A stretch of 55,799 nucleotides of DNA. It comes from an uncultured Bacillota bacterium. GTDB taxonomy: Bacteria; Bacillota_I; Bacilli_A; Erysipelotrichales; Erysipelotrichaceae. Of the stretch, positions 6,508 through 16,902 are shown piece after piece. The stretch lies in NCBI GenBank assembly GCA_937919165.1, contig CALFPO010000074.1, positions 1 to 55,799 on the forward strand, given 5' to 3'. Position 1 is the first letter of the stretch; the number at the start of each line of letters is the position of its first letter. Under the pieces are notes generated by a model. It worked only from the letters and a program-made list of their open reading frames with translations, was not told the origin of the DNA and made no database searches. The position numbers were made by a program, and so were the translations under genes.

Positions 6508-9500
6508 TTACTTCAAACCAGTATTTGGCGGAATATATGGTGGAGGTGTTATTGGTTTATGCGTGTTCTTGATGATGATCTTGGTATTTATATCACCTGA
6601 ATAAGATACGGCATACTTGGCTGGAACAATTTCCTTTACCTCGTATTTAATCTCTTTAGCATCAATAGAATTCCTGTCATACTTATCCAAATCCGTGAAG
6701 ACACTAAACCATTCATTCTCTTTAGACAGAACCATATTTCCATCTTCTGCCAGGATGCCGTTGATATTCACCTCCTTTAGAAGCACACCATCGGCATATA
6801 AATTGACAGTTACGCTTTCAGGACGAACCTTGTCGAGGTTGTTGTAATCGTCCCATACCTTTTCAACAGGAATCTCTACAAGAGCTCTATCATAAATTGT
6901 CAATGTATTGGTAGTAGGATCTAGAATTCCTTTAGTATCGTCAGTAAACAGCAAGTTATACAGCCATTCCCACACACCTTCTTTTAGAGTTACAGATACG
7001 AGATCAGAACGTGTAACTTTAATTTCATAAGTGTTTGGATCCATATCATAACCTTCTGGAGCCCATGTTTCTTTTAATGTGTAATTGCCTGCTTTAGTAA
7101 ATTCAATTGTTGCTGTTCCATCATTGGCTGTAGTGTAAACAGCAGTCTCTTTTTTCTCTGAATCGACATCGGTTAATGTAAATTCTACATCATTCAAGCC
7201 ATAGTTTGTTCCAGTTACCATCTTGTTAACCGTTAGAGTCACTGGAGTATCATTATCTGCTTGTTTAGGAGTATTCTCTACATCATACTTGGTTACCTTT
7301 GATTCATAGCCATCAGGAGTTACTTCCACAACCACATATTCTATTTCATCACCGTCTCTATATTTAGGCAGCGACTTAGAAGTCCAATGCCATACATCAT
7401 CATCGGTTGCGTCTACTGTAGATGCTGTTACTGTAATCCTATCGACCTCAGTAGTTCCGTCCATGATCTTGATGATGATGCTTTCTGGTCTTGCATAACT
7501 GCCGATCCACTTTCCTTCATCCTCATCCCAGTAATCACTATCATCCCAGTTCTTTTTTCCTTGGATAGTGATCTCTTCAGGAGTATGCTTATTGGTTACA
7601 GAAAGGTAATCATCTGAATAGGTGACCACATCGTAATCGCTATTATATGAGCCATTATTGTTTATTGGATCTTTAGAAGGATCAAGTTCTTTTATCGTAT
7701 ACGTGATCTTATTGCCATTCTCGTATACAGGCAGATTCTCGAACTTATATGTCCATGTATCAGATGCTGGATCAGTTTCGTTCAATGTCGCTGTAACAGG
7801 ATTGCCAGTTCCGTCCAATACCTCAGAAACAACGCTGTTTACCGTTTTATATAGCTTGTAAACAACTGATTCTGGACGCTTGCCATCCTGGTTGGATGCA
7901 TCGTCCCAAACCTTAGTCACATCAACGCTCGTCACTTCCGGAATATGCTTGTTGGTGATGGTGACCTTTCCGATTGAATCTGTAGCATAGGTAACTTCCG
8001 TATAATCGTTGTTGTATTTGCCTTTGTCAGCTATTGGATTGTTGGAAGGATCAAGTTCCTTCACGGAATATGCTATTTTTGTGGTTCCGTTATAGACAGG
8101 AAGGTTCTCGTATGTATGCTTGAATTCATTGTCGATGTTTAGCTCCACTGCAGATCCTTGCGCTGCTTCATCGGCGTATAATTGAACCTTCATTGATGTT
8201 AGACGTTTGCCGTCCTGGTTATTGTTGTCGTCCCATACCTTTTCTACTGGAATGCTTGTAACTAAGGCATTTGTGGCAGTAAGCGTATTTCCATCGTCTG
8301 TGGTTCCGTATAAAACTACATAATCAGTATTATACTTATTGCCGTTTTCTACCGCTTGTCCTGATCCGTTCAATTCTTTGATTGAATAAACAATCTTAGT
8401 TGTTCCGTTATATAAAGGGAGATCCTCGTATTTGTATGTATACTTGTTGCTGTTGTTTAGTTCTACTTGTGAATCTGCTACTAATGATCCGTTTGCATAA
8501 AGCTGGATGAAAACGGAATCTGGAGATGGCCTCTTCTTGCTTTCATCGCCGTTATCATTCCATATTTTGGACACCGACAGATCAATCAGCAAAGAGTTCG
8601 TGATTACATAGCCACCGTTTCCATCTGATTCTATTTTCGGTTCATCATAATTGGTTACAGGATCCTCTTTTACTGTATAGTTAATCGTTTTTCCACCATC
8701 ATCTTGAGTTGGCAAAGCTTTGAATTCACCCGCCCAATCGTTCTCTGAATTCAACACTATTGGAGCAACATCTCCTCCGAATATGTCTTTAGCAGCTTCT
8801 TCTCCGGCATATAGTCTTACTGTAATTGAAGAAGGTCTTGTTGTTCTCGAGTTGTCATCATCTAGCCATTCTTTTTCGACAGGAATGTTTATAGAAGGGA
8901 TTTCTGTCAGCGAAATAATGCCGTTGTTTCCCAAGTAGTTGTACATTACATGGTGGTCTGTAATCGCACCATCAATCGTTTGTGAAAAGTCTGCTATACC
9001 GGCAGAAGTTGCTGTTTTTGTTTCTCCGCCTCCAGTTACAGCTTTTGTCGCTTCTATTCTAATTGGTTTTTTATTAACGCTATCATAGAATCTATCATTT
9101 ATTGGATATGATCCTCCAGCTGGCGCTTCTCCTTCAGTATTATAAAAATGTGGATTATCAAGTTTTGGCTCATAGATGCCTACTGCCGAACCATCCTTAT
9201 CTGGGTTAGATTCTGTTGATGAATCAAAATAGTTGCTATAAAAAGTTAAACCATGGCTTTCAACGTTCTTAAAGTCCTCATCTATTTGAACATTGTATGT
9301 TAATTCAAGATGTTTTGCATCATTATATTTGTTTTGGGTTTTGTCATACTCAAACAGAGGCAACAATCCCGCAGGTACAGTCCACGTCAAAGTTTGGTTG
9401 TTACTGTTGTCTTTTGTTATTTCGACAACCATCTGCTTATTATTGATGCTATATACATACTTAGCTACAAGATCTTCGTCATCAGAATCCAGTACGACTT

Positions 9501-11127
9501 TTCTCATTTCGAACGTATAGCTAGTACCTATTTTAGCCACCAGAGCATCAGGCAAATTGACCTTCATTCCTGTGCCTAGATGATCAATTAATTGAACTCC
9601 GCCCAATGCTTGTCCAGTGGTCTGTTCTTCTACCGGAATTATTCTTGGCTTTGTTTCCTCTTGAACGTTTTTAGCCAAATCAGAGAAGGCGTTGTTCAGT
9701 TCAGATACTTGACCTGCTTTATAGTAATATGTGTCGGTTGTATAGATGAATTCATTGCCATTCGCCGGACTATATGCTTCTAATCCTAAATCAGGATACT
9801 TTGCAATATTTACTGGTAATATTTCTTCTACTATTTGATCTCTGACATCTTCAGCTAATTCTGAACCGATTTCCAGCATTCTATCTTTTAGCGATCTGCT
9901 CGTAGAGCTGCTGTTCCACAGTTCAGTATCACCTTCTGTATATGTATCTAATAAAAGCTTTGGGGCAAGCATTGCGTTGTCCATCTCTGTAAAACTATAT
10001 GTATCTCCACTTCCTGCAAGTCCCACAGAGAAAAATCTTGTTTCTACAGAAGGATCAGAACCAGATATGCCATTGTAATCGTAATATGCTTTACTCAACT
10101 GATCCTTCCAATATGCGGCCGTCATGATGGCTGTAGGTACTAACTTGATGTGCATATCAGGATAATCTTGTGGCTTCTGCTTATTGTTGCCTGATACCAA
10201 AGTTGTTGGATTAACAAAATCAAGCGTATAGTCGCAATTGGTCGCAATGCCATCAGTAAACAAGAAAACGTACGGAATTGTTTTTTCGCTTGCCATTTTT
10301 CCTTGCGAAATCTCTTCATTAATCTCGTCAATCACATGATTAATTGCTTTATATGTTGAGTATTGTGTATACGTTCCTTGAACATTTTTAAAAGATTTGG
10401 AATAGTCACTTCCGTTTTGCTTTAGGCCGCTAACTGTTCCTATATTGTACGAACTGCCGCTTCCGCTTGCTTGAATGTATTGGCCTATCTTGTTTTCTCC
10501 AGTTCCAGAATAAGAACCCGGCGTATAAGAATCCAAAGGCATCAGTACTCTTAATCCTCCTATACCCGAGTCTGTATCATTACGGCTAAATAGATCGATT
10601 TCTATTCGATTTTCGGGATTCGCTTTCATGATGATATCAATTGCTTGATTGGCGGCATTAACCAGAGCTTGATATCTATATTCATAATCACTGCCACTAA
10701 TTAAAACGTCCTGTGTTGTCATTGATGAGGTGTCATCCAAAATAAACAGTACGTCGGCTCTGTTTTGAATAGTTATCGCATTTTTTGATTCGTATGTTTG
10801 TCCAACTGTTGATAACGTGACATCAAAAGACTTGTTATCGGATGCTATTTCTACAGACTTATCTGTCCAAACACGTCCGTCTCCTCCAGGAGTCTTAAAC
10901 ATGCCCTTTGCGTTTGCGGCCTTATACTCATCGGAGTCAACATCAGTAGAGCCGCTGTAGACGGGGGGATTATTGGTCATGGTGTCTGCAACCATACTTG
11001 ATACTTGATAATATTTGCCATCAATTTCTACTATTGGTGGTTCGTTATCTGCAACTATTGCTGTTACAGGCAAAACATTAGATATTAGCATTAAGCAAGT
11101 TAAAATGTAAATTAGCTTTCTTTTCAT
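6508..11127 (-). CDS. Secreted VWA-domain adhesin with CnaB repeats and a PNTG tail
   Basis: A 1,539-residue surface or secreted protein. It has a Sec signal peptide (about residues 1-26) and a von Willebrand A domain (about 115-430) with a MIDAS-like DDTSS at about 124-130 and LFTDG further on. From about residue 745 there are six CnaB-type repeats opening with lysine motifs such as IPVEKVWDD (near 746, 847, 957, 1067, 1182 and 1416), plus one SpaA/prealbumin-like domain (about 1296). CnaB domains usually carry Lys-Asn/Asp isopeptide cross-links. VWA plus CnaB is the architecture of Gram-positive pilus-tip adhesins such as RrgA. The C-terminus is PPPYIPPNTGLK-stop, with sortase-like PNTG but no membrane helix after it. 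It lies directly downstream of the type IV pilus operon but has its own promoter and terminator. Confidence 0.9.
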   Translation of the reverse strand: MKRKLIYILTCLMLISNVLPVTAIVADNEPPIVEIDGKYYQVSSMVADTMTNNPPVYSGSTDVDSDEYKAANAKGMFKTPGGDGRVWTDKSVEIASDNKSFDVTLSTVGQTYESKNAITIQNRADVLFILDDTSSMTTQDVLISGSDYEYRYQALVNAANQAIDIIMKANPENRIEIDLFSRNDTDSGIGGLRVLMPLDSYTPGSYSGTGENKIGQYIQASGSGSSYNIGTVSGLKQNGSDYSKSFKNVQGTYTQYSTYKAINHVIDEINEEISQGKMASEKTIPYVFLFTDGIATNCDYTLDFVNPTTLVSGNNKQKPQDYPDMHIKLVPTAIMTAAYWKDQLSKAYYDYNGISGSDPSVETRFFSVGLAGSGDTYSFTEMDNAMLAPKLLLDTYTEGDTELWNSSSTSRSLKDRMLEIGSELAEDVRDQIVEEILPVNIAKYPDLGLEAYSPANGNEFIYTTDTYYYKAGQVSELNNAFSDLAKNVQEETKPRIIPVEEQTTGQALGGVQLIDHLGTGMKVNLPDALVAKIGTSYTFEMRKVVLDSDDEDLVAKYVYSINNKQMVVEITKDNSNNQTLTWTVPAGLLPLFEYDKTQNKYNDAKHLELTYNVQIDEDFKNVESHGLTFYSNYFDSSTESNPDKDGSAVGIYEPKLDNPHFYNTEGEAPAGGSYPINDRFYDSVNKKPIRIEATKAVTGGGETKTATSAGIADFSQTIDGAITDHHVMYNYLGNNGIISLTEIPSINIPVEKEWLDDDNSRTTRPSSITVRLYAGEEAAKDIFGGDVAPIVLNSENDWAGEFKALPTQDDGGKTINYTVKEDPVTNYDEPKIESDGNGGYVITNSLLIDLSVSKIWNDNGDESKKRPSPDSVFIQLYANGSLVADSQVELNNSNKYTYKYEDLPLYNGTTKIVYSIKELNGSGQAVENGNKYNTDYVVLYGTTDDGNTLTATNALVTSIPVEKVWDDNNNQDGKRLTSMKVQLYADEAAQGSAVELNIDNEFKHTYENLPVYNGTTKIAYSVKELDPSNNPIADKGKYNNDYTEVTYATDSIGKVTITNKHIPEVTSVDVTKVWDDASNQDGKRPESVVYKLYKTVNSVVSEVLDGTGNPVTATLNETDPASDTWTYKFENLPVYENGNKITYTIKELDPSKDPINNNGSYNSDYDVVTYSDDYLSVTNKHTPEEITIQGKKNWDDSDYWDEDEGKWIGSYARPESIIIKIMDGTTEVDRITVTASTVDATDDDVWHWTSKSLPKYRDGDEIEYVVVEVTPDGYESKVTKYDVENTPKQADNDTPVTLTVNKMVTGTNYGLNDVEFTLTDVDSEKKETAVYTTANDGTATIEFTKAGNYTLKETWAPEGYDMDPNTYEIKVTRSDLVSVTLKEGVWEWLYNLLFTDDTKGILDPTTNTLTIYDRALVEIPVEKVWDDYNNLDKVRPESVTVNLYADGVLLKEVNINGILAEDGNMVLSKENEWFSVFTDLDKYDRNSIDAKEIKYEVKEIVPAKYAVSYSGDINTKIIIKNTHKPITPPPYIPPNTGLK

Positions 11128-11187
11128 ATTCTGATTCCTTTGCTTTCATCCTAAAAACGATATACACTCCCATATATAGTTTGTAAT

Positions 11188-11193
11188 ATTATA
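11188..11193 (-). promoter_or_regulatory. -10 element of the VWA/CnaB adhesin gene
   Basis: TATAAT on the minus strand about 60 nt before the ATG. The RBS (AAAGGA) is about 8 nt before the start. No convincing -35 element is visible in the very A/T-rich upstream stretch. Confidence 0.45.
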
Positions 11194-11316
11194 CATTTTT
11201 TTAATTTAATATGGTATAGCTATTTGATTTGAGAACTGTTACTGTATAAATCCTTATTCTAATCCCGTTTTCGGCCCACCACATTTTTGGACCATTCTTT
11301 TTCATGGCTTATATTA

Positions 11317-11348
11317 AAAGGCCATCCAGATAGGACTGAGTGACCTTT
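11317..11348 (-). terminator. Probable terminator of the pilus operon after the giant pilin gene
   Basis: On the minus strand AAAGGTCA pairs with TGGCCTTT (one G-U pair), enclosing a further partly paired loop, and is followed by TTAATAT. It lies 29 nt past the stop of the giant pilin reading frame. The rest of the intergenic region (11128-11376) holds only the adhesin promoter. Confidence 0.5.
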
Positions 11349-11376
11349 GTTTTGATTGCAGTAATCAGATTATGAT

Positions 11377-14300
11377 CTATTCTCCTGATTCTGTTTGAAG
11401 CTCAAGCTTCAGCTTGATATCCTTCGAAGTGTTCTTGCGAACGATGTAGTTCTTTGCTGATGAACCATCATCTACCTTCATGATAAGGAATGCATCTGCA
11501 GCATAATCTTCTTCAGATTCGCTGTACAGCATCTCCTTAGGTACAGGGATGAACGTATCGTCAGCCTGTTTGATGTATGGAATGTAGCAGTATGTGAAGC
11601 TTACTGTTGTTCCTTCAGGTGCATCTGGCAGAACGTAGCTGCTTGCAACCTCGAAGACTGTGATTCCTTCGTTTTCAGGCACATGCTTATCGATAGGAGT
11701 TCTATCTTCTGCCAATCCGTAGTGGGCAATGAGCTTAATGCTTTCAGTCTCATCGTCTACATTTCCTGCGCACAATGCTGCATCTACTACAATGTTTCCG
11801 TCCTCATCAGGCACAAACTTGTAGTTGTTGCTATCGCCTTCGACTGTCCAGTACTTGACTTCGAATGTTACTTCATATGTCACTGGCTCGGTTGTTGCTG
11901 GTTCAGTCGTATCATCAATAACGACATCCTCGGTAATTGTCTCTACGATATCCGCAAGCTCTGGCACATGAATCGTGTTGTTGACGTTTTTGTAGATATT
12001 TTCGCTTACAGGATTATCCGTAGCATCCATAACAGTTACAATCTCTACGCCATGCTCTGTGCTTTCTTCCTCATATAGAGGATCTGCATATGCGAAGTTA
12101 GCTATGATCTGCTTCTGTGGAGTCAATGGTTTGACTGAAGCATCTCTGATCATGAAGTTCTCTGTATTGGTGTTGAGCTTCATGTATAAGCCAAGCTTGC
12201 CAGTGTAGATATCGCCAATCAGATACGGATATACTGTTGACCTCATTTCGGTCTCGGTATTTCCATCATATGTGCCATGATCGAATAGATAGCTATCATA
12301 CTTTGCTCCATCAAGGAATGAGTAGTCGACTGTCGCATCATACTTCCTTGCCCTGATGTCATTGCGTTCATCAATCTTGTATGTAGATTCATCAGCCAAT
12401 GTAATGAACTGATCCAGCAAGATCTTCTCTTCATCTTCAAGGCTTATATTGTCGAATACGACATATGATTCGATATCGTAATCCCAATAGATGCTCAAGG
12501 TACCGAACTTGACGATTACGTTATAGTTCTGGGCCTTTGTTTCCTTATGGCCAAGTGATTCATCCTTCTTCCAGAATTCAAAGTCGAAGTTGTTCTTGGT
12601 GCTTCCTGGATCCTTTCTGAATGACTCGATAGAGAAGTTATAGTTAGCGCCTTCACCTTCTACGAATCCCTGATACAGATCGTTTTTAGTGGTGTCATCG
12701 ACGACATCGTTTGTCAAGGTTGAATTCGCATCATAGTAGCCTTCCAAGTCTTGAGATATTGCCAGGACATTACGCTTAGCGATTCTCAAGCTCAGCTGAT
12801 CCTTGTTGGATTTCCATAACAGATAGTTGTTTCCATTGACTGTTATGTATACATAGCCACTTGCGCTATATGATCCTGAATCGATGGCGCTAATTGCCAC
12901 GCCCTCACCATTCAGATATGTATAGATATCATATGTGGTTACTGTCGTATCGTCATTCGGTGCTCTATAGACATTCTTCTCATCCAGTCTAGGCGCAGAA
13001 TTAGCCTTTTCGGTTCCATCATATATCGTGTCGATGTTATCGACAGTAATCAATGATGGATCTGGTTCAATGTAGTAGTCTATGACTGCCTTATATTCTG
13101 TTCCGGTCAGATATGGATCCTGATGGATCGTAACTACTGTATCCGAACCAGTATTGCCATCATATTCATATTCAACCAGATGGTAATTGCTGTATTCAGA
13201 AGGCATCACAAACTCTACTGAATCATATAGACTATATGCACTAGCTAGATATGTCTCAATCAGATATTCTGATGGACTAGTTGCCTTTGTCAGACCAGGA
13301 ACTTCATCATCGATGTAGTTGCTGTATCTAGCATATAGATTTACCTGATATTTCCACTCCTGAACGCGGTTGTAGTAAGCCTTGACGTTCAGCGTATTGG
13401 TTTCAGGATCATAAGTGGAATTGCTGATTGCTGAAGGAGTCTTCGTCACAGGGAAGCTGCAGATCGTATCTTTTGGATAATACTCATCAATGTCTGGACA
13501 TACCATTATATAGTATGTTCCGGCTGCACGTTTGATTGGACCGGTATCGGTTGCAATCTTATGCTCGATTCCGTCTCCATCAACATACATATAGCTTACT
13601 ACTACATTGATATTCTCTACTTCAGGCTCATCCTCATGTATCTTCCATTCGGCATAGAGCTCAATATCTTCAGTTATTTCCTGGGTATAGTAGAACTCCT
13701 TCTTTGAGCCATTGCTGTAGTAGTACCACTTGACGAAGTCATATTCTCCGCTTTCGGTAACAGGACTGTACTTAGGAAGCAATTCATCATCAAGAGTGAT
13801 CAATCCTTCGATAGAATCCTGCTTGGTGACAGTGATTGTATAATCTTCAGTCTCTCCAGCCTCAGCATATTTCGCATCGCTTGGTTTGATAGTAGCATTT
13901 TCATCAATCAGATTGAAATGGATGTTCACCTCAGGCAATACATACTTGACATAAACAGGTACGTTTGCGGCAGGCATCTTCTTGCCGAATGAATATTCAA
14001 CCGTACATGCCTGGTCTTCATAATACTTGCCGTTCCATGCGTATCCCTGTGCCCTATACGTCTCATCGCTAGGCTGCTCTGGTATCAGGCTATCATTCTT
14101 CTCAATCGTAGAATCATAGTAAGCTGAAACTTTAGCTACAGGTGTGCTTGCGACATCATATGATGAACCATTCACAACCACTGGATAGTATTGGATCTCA
14201 AACTTATTTCTTTCGTAACGAATGTGCAAAATATTATTTGTATTAAAATCGCGTCCGCCCATTTCGCTGCTAGTACTCTTCCAGCTTCCGTTGTTTATCT

Positions 14301-16902
14301 TGTATTGAACGTGATGGAAGCCATTTCCGTACTTTTCTGTGAAATTGAAGCCTGAGCTTCCTCCTGTGATGGCACCTATATCGGTAGGGGTATCAGGATA
14401 GTTTCCATCAAGACCCTGCTGATAGAAGTAAATGTATCTGACTCCGTCACTATTATCAACACGCATCATGATCTTGTTTTGCTGATATCCATAGTAATCA
14501 CTTCCGCTTAGGAACTGTCCAAGATATGACATACCAGCACTGTTGCCAGAACTGCTTCTGTAATACCACTTGTAGTTAGATGGCCATTGATATCCGTATT
14601 GGGTCAGAAGCTGTCCATACAAGCCCCAGAATGGTGAAGCCTGTCCACCGCCATAGGTATATCTCTTGCCTGTGTACTTAGCTTCTCTATATCTTGTCTC
14701 TTCGACAGTTATTACATAAGTATACTTATTTCCAGACTTTGTCAGTTGAACGAACTTCTTTTCGTTAGAATCCCAGCCATAGATTGTTCCTGTTGTCGGA
14801 TTTGTCCTTCGGTAGATTGCTGATGGAGTTGATATCTGTCTCCAGTTTGCGTTATACCAATTACCATACGAATAATAAGCAACCGAAAGTGTTCCATTGT
14901 TGTTGTAGTAATAAGTGGTATTGGTCCTATAACCACTAGTAATAATTTCGTATCTATCGCCGTTGTACTCTGCGGTCGTTTCTACTTCCGCCTTGTATGC
15001 TTCAGTATAATACCAGCCATCTTCCTTTCTTGTCAGTTCAATGTATTCGCCATTTACAACGCCATACTTTGCTTCCTCAGATGTTGATTCTGTATATACC
15101 GCATCAGACCAAGGATTTGAATAATTCGAATCAGTATAGAATTCATATGTAACAATTTTTCTATCATAGTAGACATTGATTACTGTCGCATTATCAGCAG
15201 AGATTGTCTTGGTGCCTGCATCGGTCCAACTATACTGGAATCCATCATAATCGCTAGATGAATAGTTCTTGTATGAATCAATGTTGACGCTAGATCCTAC
15301 AGCACCGCTCTTGCTGTCCATGAATACAAAGTCATACGACTTGTTTGCGTTGTCACCATCCTTGTTCAACTGGCGATCATCAGTAATCTTCTGTCTCCAA
15401 ACGATTATCTTGTAGTTTGCGGTATCGTTTGTCTTCCATTGAGGATATGCAACCAGATTGTTGTATGGCATTCTATCAGCCCAAGTATAATCAGTGAACT
15501 CAGGTTCAGCATTGCCAAGGTTTGTGATCATCCATCCATCAGCACTTCCTTCTTTTGTGGTATCGAAGGTATAGTACTTTCTTGTGATGACGTTAGAGCC
15601 ATGAGGCACGCTGTTTAAAGGCTGATCGAAATAGAGTGAGACAGGATTCTCAAAGCCATCCGCAAAAATGCCAAGTTTGGACTTGAAAGACAACGTATAC
15701 TTGTTACGCTCATATTCGATGATGTAAACAACATCGGCACTATTCCATTCCTCACGCCAAGGTTCTTCAGTAGTTCCTGGTTTTTCAACCTTAATGATTC
15801 TATCCTTGATCGTGAAACCTGTAACAGGGATCAGATTGAATGCGGGTTCTGTGTTGATTTTCATCAGGTAGTTGCCCAGATCGGTCTCAAGCACATTATT
15901 TGCATCATAATGCATCTGATAGCTAGTATTTTGCTTATACCTGGTTCCTGTATATTCTTTCTCTACAAGCTCTTGAGTGGTGTATTCATATGCCTTCTGA
16001 CCTGTCTTTGTTACTTCTTGTAGGGTTACATCGCCAGTAAAGCCATCAATGATCTCTATATATCTTGTCGATCCAATATCGCTAGATCCTGTATCCTTTT
16101 CATAGATCTCGTTTGCGACTTTGTTGCCTTTATATTGATTAGTATCGGCCTTTACAACTTCTACGAAAGAGCCATTCTTAAAGATATAGCATTTCGCATT
16201 AACTGCTATATTTGCTGATACTCCGTCTTTCCTGTATACAGTTGAGGTTACATAATTCTTGCTTTGGCCGTCGCCTGCATATGGGGTTTCTATAAGTTTT
16301 CCGTCTTCTAGCCTATAATACTTTCTTCCAGCAACAGCTGCACCAGAGGCTTTGTAGTAGATTGTATCAGCCTTCTTGTCGCTCTTATATTGACGATTTC
16401 CTGATTTCTTGACAGCTATCATGTTGTTGCCGTCTTGAACATAGCAATCTCCATTGACTGCAATATTTACGCCATCGCCATCTTTGCGATAAACATCTGT
16501 TGCTACAAATTTGCTGTAGGAATAATTCTTGTTTTGATTGCTCTTCGAAACTACGATAAATTCGTCCAGATCATCGTTGTAGATAAATGATCCATTATTG
16601 TTAGAAGAATATATTTCAGCTACACCATCAAGAGACGTCCACTGCATGCCGCTAAGATATTGGATCACGCCATCTTCACATCTCCAGTAAGTGTTGTGGT
16701 TTTCAATTCCGTTTTCTGTTGCAAAATAATATCTTTCTCTATCCCAACCCGTGTCCCAATCGGTATTATTGTCATGTGCTTTATTATAGAAAGTCACGTT
16801 ATTTGTGGATGCATTATTTACCTTTATATACCAGCCATCAGATTCTTTGGTCAGATTGGACGTTGACTTAATCATCCTGCCGTTATATAAGAAATAATAC
16901 AT
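11377..16902 (-). CDS. C-terminal part of a giant modular pilin/adhesin, split from its N-terminus
   Basis: An open frame of 1,841 codons that continues the 17133-22343 gene in a shifted frame. It begins inside a repeat (SGSTSGMYYFLYNG), so the formal ATG at 16900-16902 has no RBS and is not a natural start. It holds many tyrosine-rich repeats with YYxxNG, DGWYIK and YRKDG cores. Next come InlB/Listeria-Bacteroides-type segments (WKIHEDEPEV, EFWKKD, ETEDYTITVTKQ regions) and an acidic, Thr/Glu-rich C-terminal region ending LQTESGE. No signal peptide, sortase motif or terminal helix is present, as expected if export depends on the pilin N-terminus encoded upstream. As it stands, this part would be produced only by frameshifting or internal initiation. 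Confidence 0.75.
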   Translation of the reverse strand: MYYFLYNGRMIKSTSNLTKESDGWYIKVNNASTNNVTFYNKAHDNNTDWDTGWDRERYYFATENGIENHNTYWRCEDGVIQYLSGMQWTSLDGVAEIYSSNNNGSFIYNDDLDEFIVVSKSNQNKNYSYSKFVATDVYRKDGDGVNIAVNGDCYVQDGNNMIAVKKSGNRQYKSDKKADTIYYKASGAAVAGRKYYRLEDGKLIETPYAGDGQSKNYVTSTVYRKDGVSANIAVNAKCYIFKNGSFVEVVKADTNQYKGNKVANEIYEKDTGSSDIGSTRYIEIIDGFTGDVTLQEVTKTGQKAYEYTTQELVEKEYTGTRYKQNTSYQMHYDANNVLETDLGNYLMKINTEPAFNLIPVTGFTIKDRIIKVEKPGTTEEPWREEWNSADVVYIIEYERNKYTLSFKSKLGIFADGFENPVSLYFDQPLNSVPHGSNVITRKYYTFDTTKEGSADGWMITNLGNAEPEFTDYTWADRMPYNNLVAYPQWKTNDTANYKIIVWRQKITDDRQLNKDGDNANKSYDFVFMDSKSGAVGSSVNIDSYKNYSSSDYDGFQYSWTDAGTKTISADNATVINVYYDRKIVTYEFYTDSNYSNPWSDAVYTESTSEEAKYGVVNGEYIELTRKEDGWYYTEAYKAEVETTAEYNGDRYEIITSGYRTNTTYYYNNNGTLSVAYYSYGNWYNANWRQISTPSAIYRRTNPTTGTIYGWDSNEKKFVQLTKSGNKYTYVITVEETRYREAKYTGKRYTYGGGQASPFWGLYGQLLTQYGYQWPSNYKWYYRSSSGNSAGMSYLGQFLSGSDYYGYQQNKIMMRVDNSDGVRYIYFYQQGLDGNYPDTPTDIGAITGGSSGFNFTEKYGNGFHHVQYKINNGSWKSTSSEMGGRDFNTNNILHIRYERNKFEIQYYPVVVNGSSYDVASTPVAKVSAYYDSTIEKNDSLIPEQPSDETYRAQGYAWNGKYYEDQACTVEYSFGKKMPAANVPVYVKYVLPEVNIHFNLIDENATIKPSDAKYAEAGETEDYTITVTKQDSIEGLITLDDELLPKYSPVTESGEYDFVKWYYYSNGSKKEFYYTQEITEDIELYAEWKIHEDEPEVENINVVVSYMYVDGDGIEHKIATDTGPIKRAAGTYYIMVCPDIDEYYPKDTICSFPVTKTPSAISNSTYDPETNTLNVKAYYNRVQEWKYQVNLYARYSNYIDDEVPGLTKATSPSEYLIETYLASAYSLYDSVEFVMPSEYSNYHLVEYEYDGNTGSDTVVTIHQDPYLTGTEYKAVIDYYIEPDPSLITVDNIDTIYDGTEKANSAPRLDEKNVYRAPNDDTTVTTYDIYTYLNGEGVAISAIDSGSYSASGYVYITVNGNNYLLWKSNKDQLSLRIAKRNVLAISQDLEGYYDANSTLTNDVVDDTTKNDLYQGFVEGEGANYNFSIESFRKDPGSTKNNFDFEFWKKDESLGHKETKAQNYNVIVKFGTLSIYWDYDIESYVVFDNISLEDEEKILLDQFITLADESTYKIDERNDIRARKYDATVDYSFLDGAKYDSYLFDHGTYDGNTETEMRSTVYPYLIGDIYTGKLGLYMKLNTNTENFMIRDASVKPLTPQKQIIANFAYADPLYEEESTEHGVEIVTVMDATDNPVSENIYKNVNNTIHVPELADIVETITEDVVIDDTTEPATTEPVTYEVTFEVKYWTVEGDSNNYKFVPDEDGNIVVDAALCAGNVDDETESIKLIAHYGLAEDRTPIDKHVPENEGITVFEVASSYVLPDAPEGTTVSFTYCYIPYIKQADDTFIPVPKEMLYSESEEDYAADAFLIMKVDDGSSAKNYIVRKNTSKDIKLKLELQTESGE

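Noticed and set aside
7200..8900. Regular repeats that could be taken for a CRISPR array or satellite DNA
   Set aside because: They are codon-level repeats of CnaB domains about 330 bp apart with diverged sequence, all in one open frame.
11128..11376. A small gene or riboswitch in the gap between the giant pilin and the adhesin
   Set aside because: Only a terminator, a -10 element and an RBS could be supported; no open frame with an RBS and no conserved RNA motif was seen.
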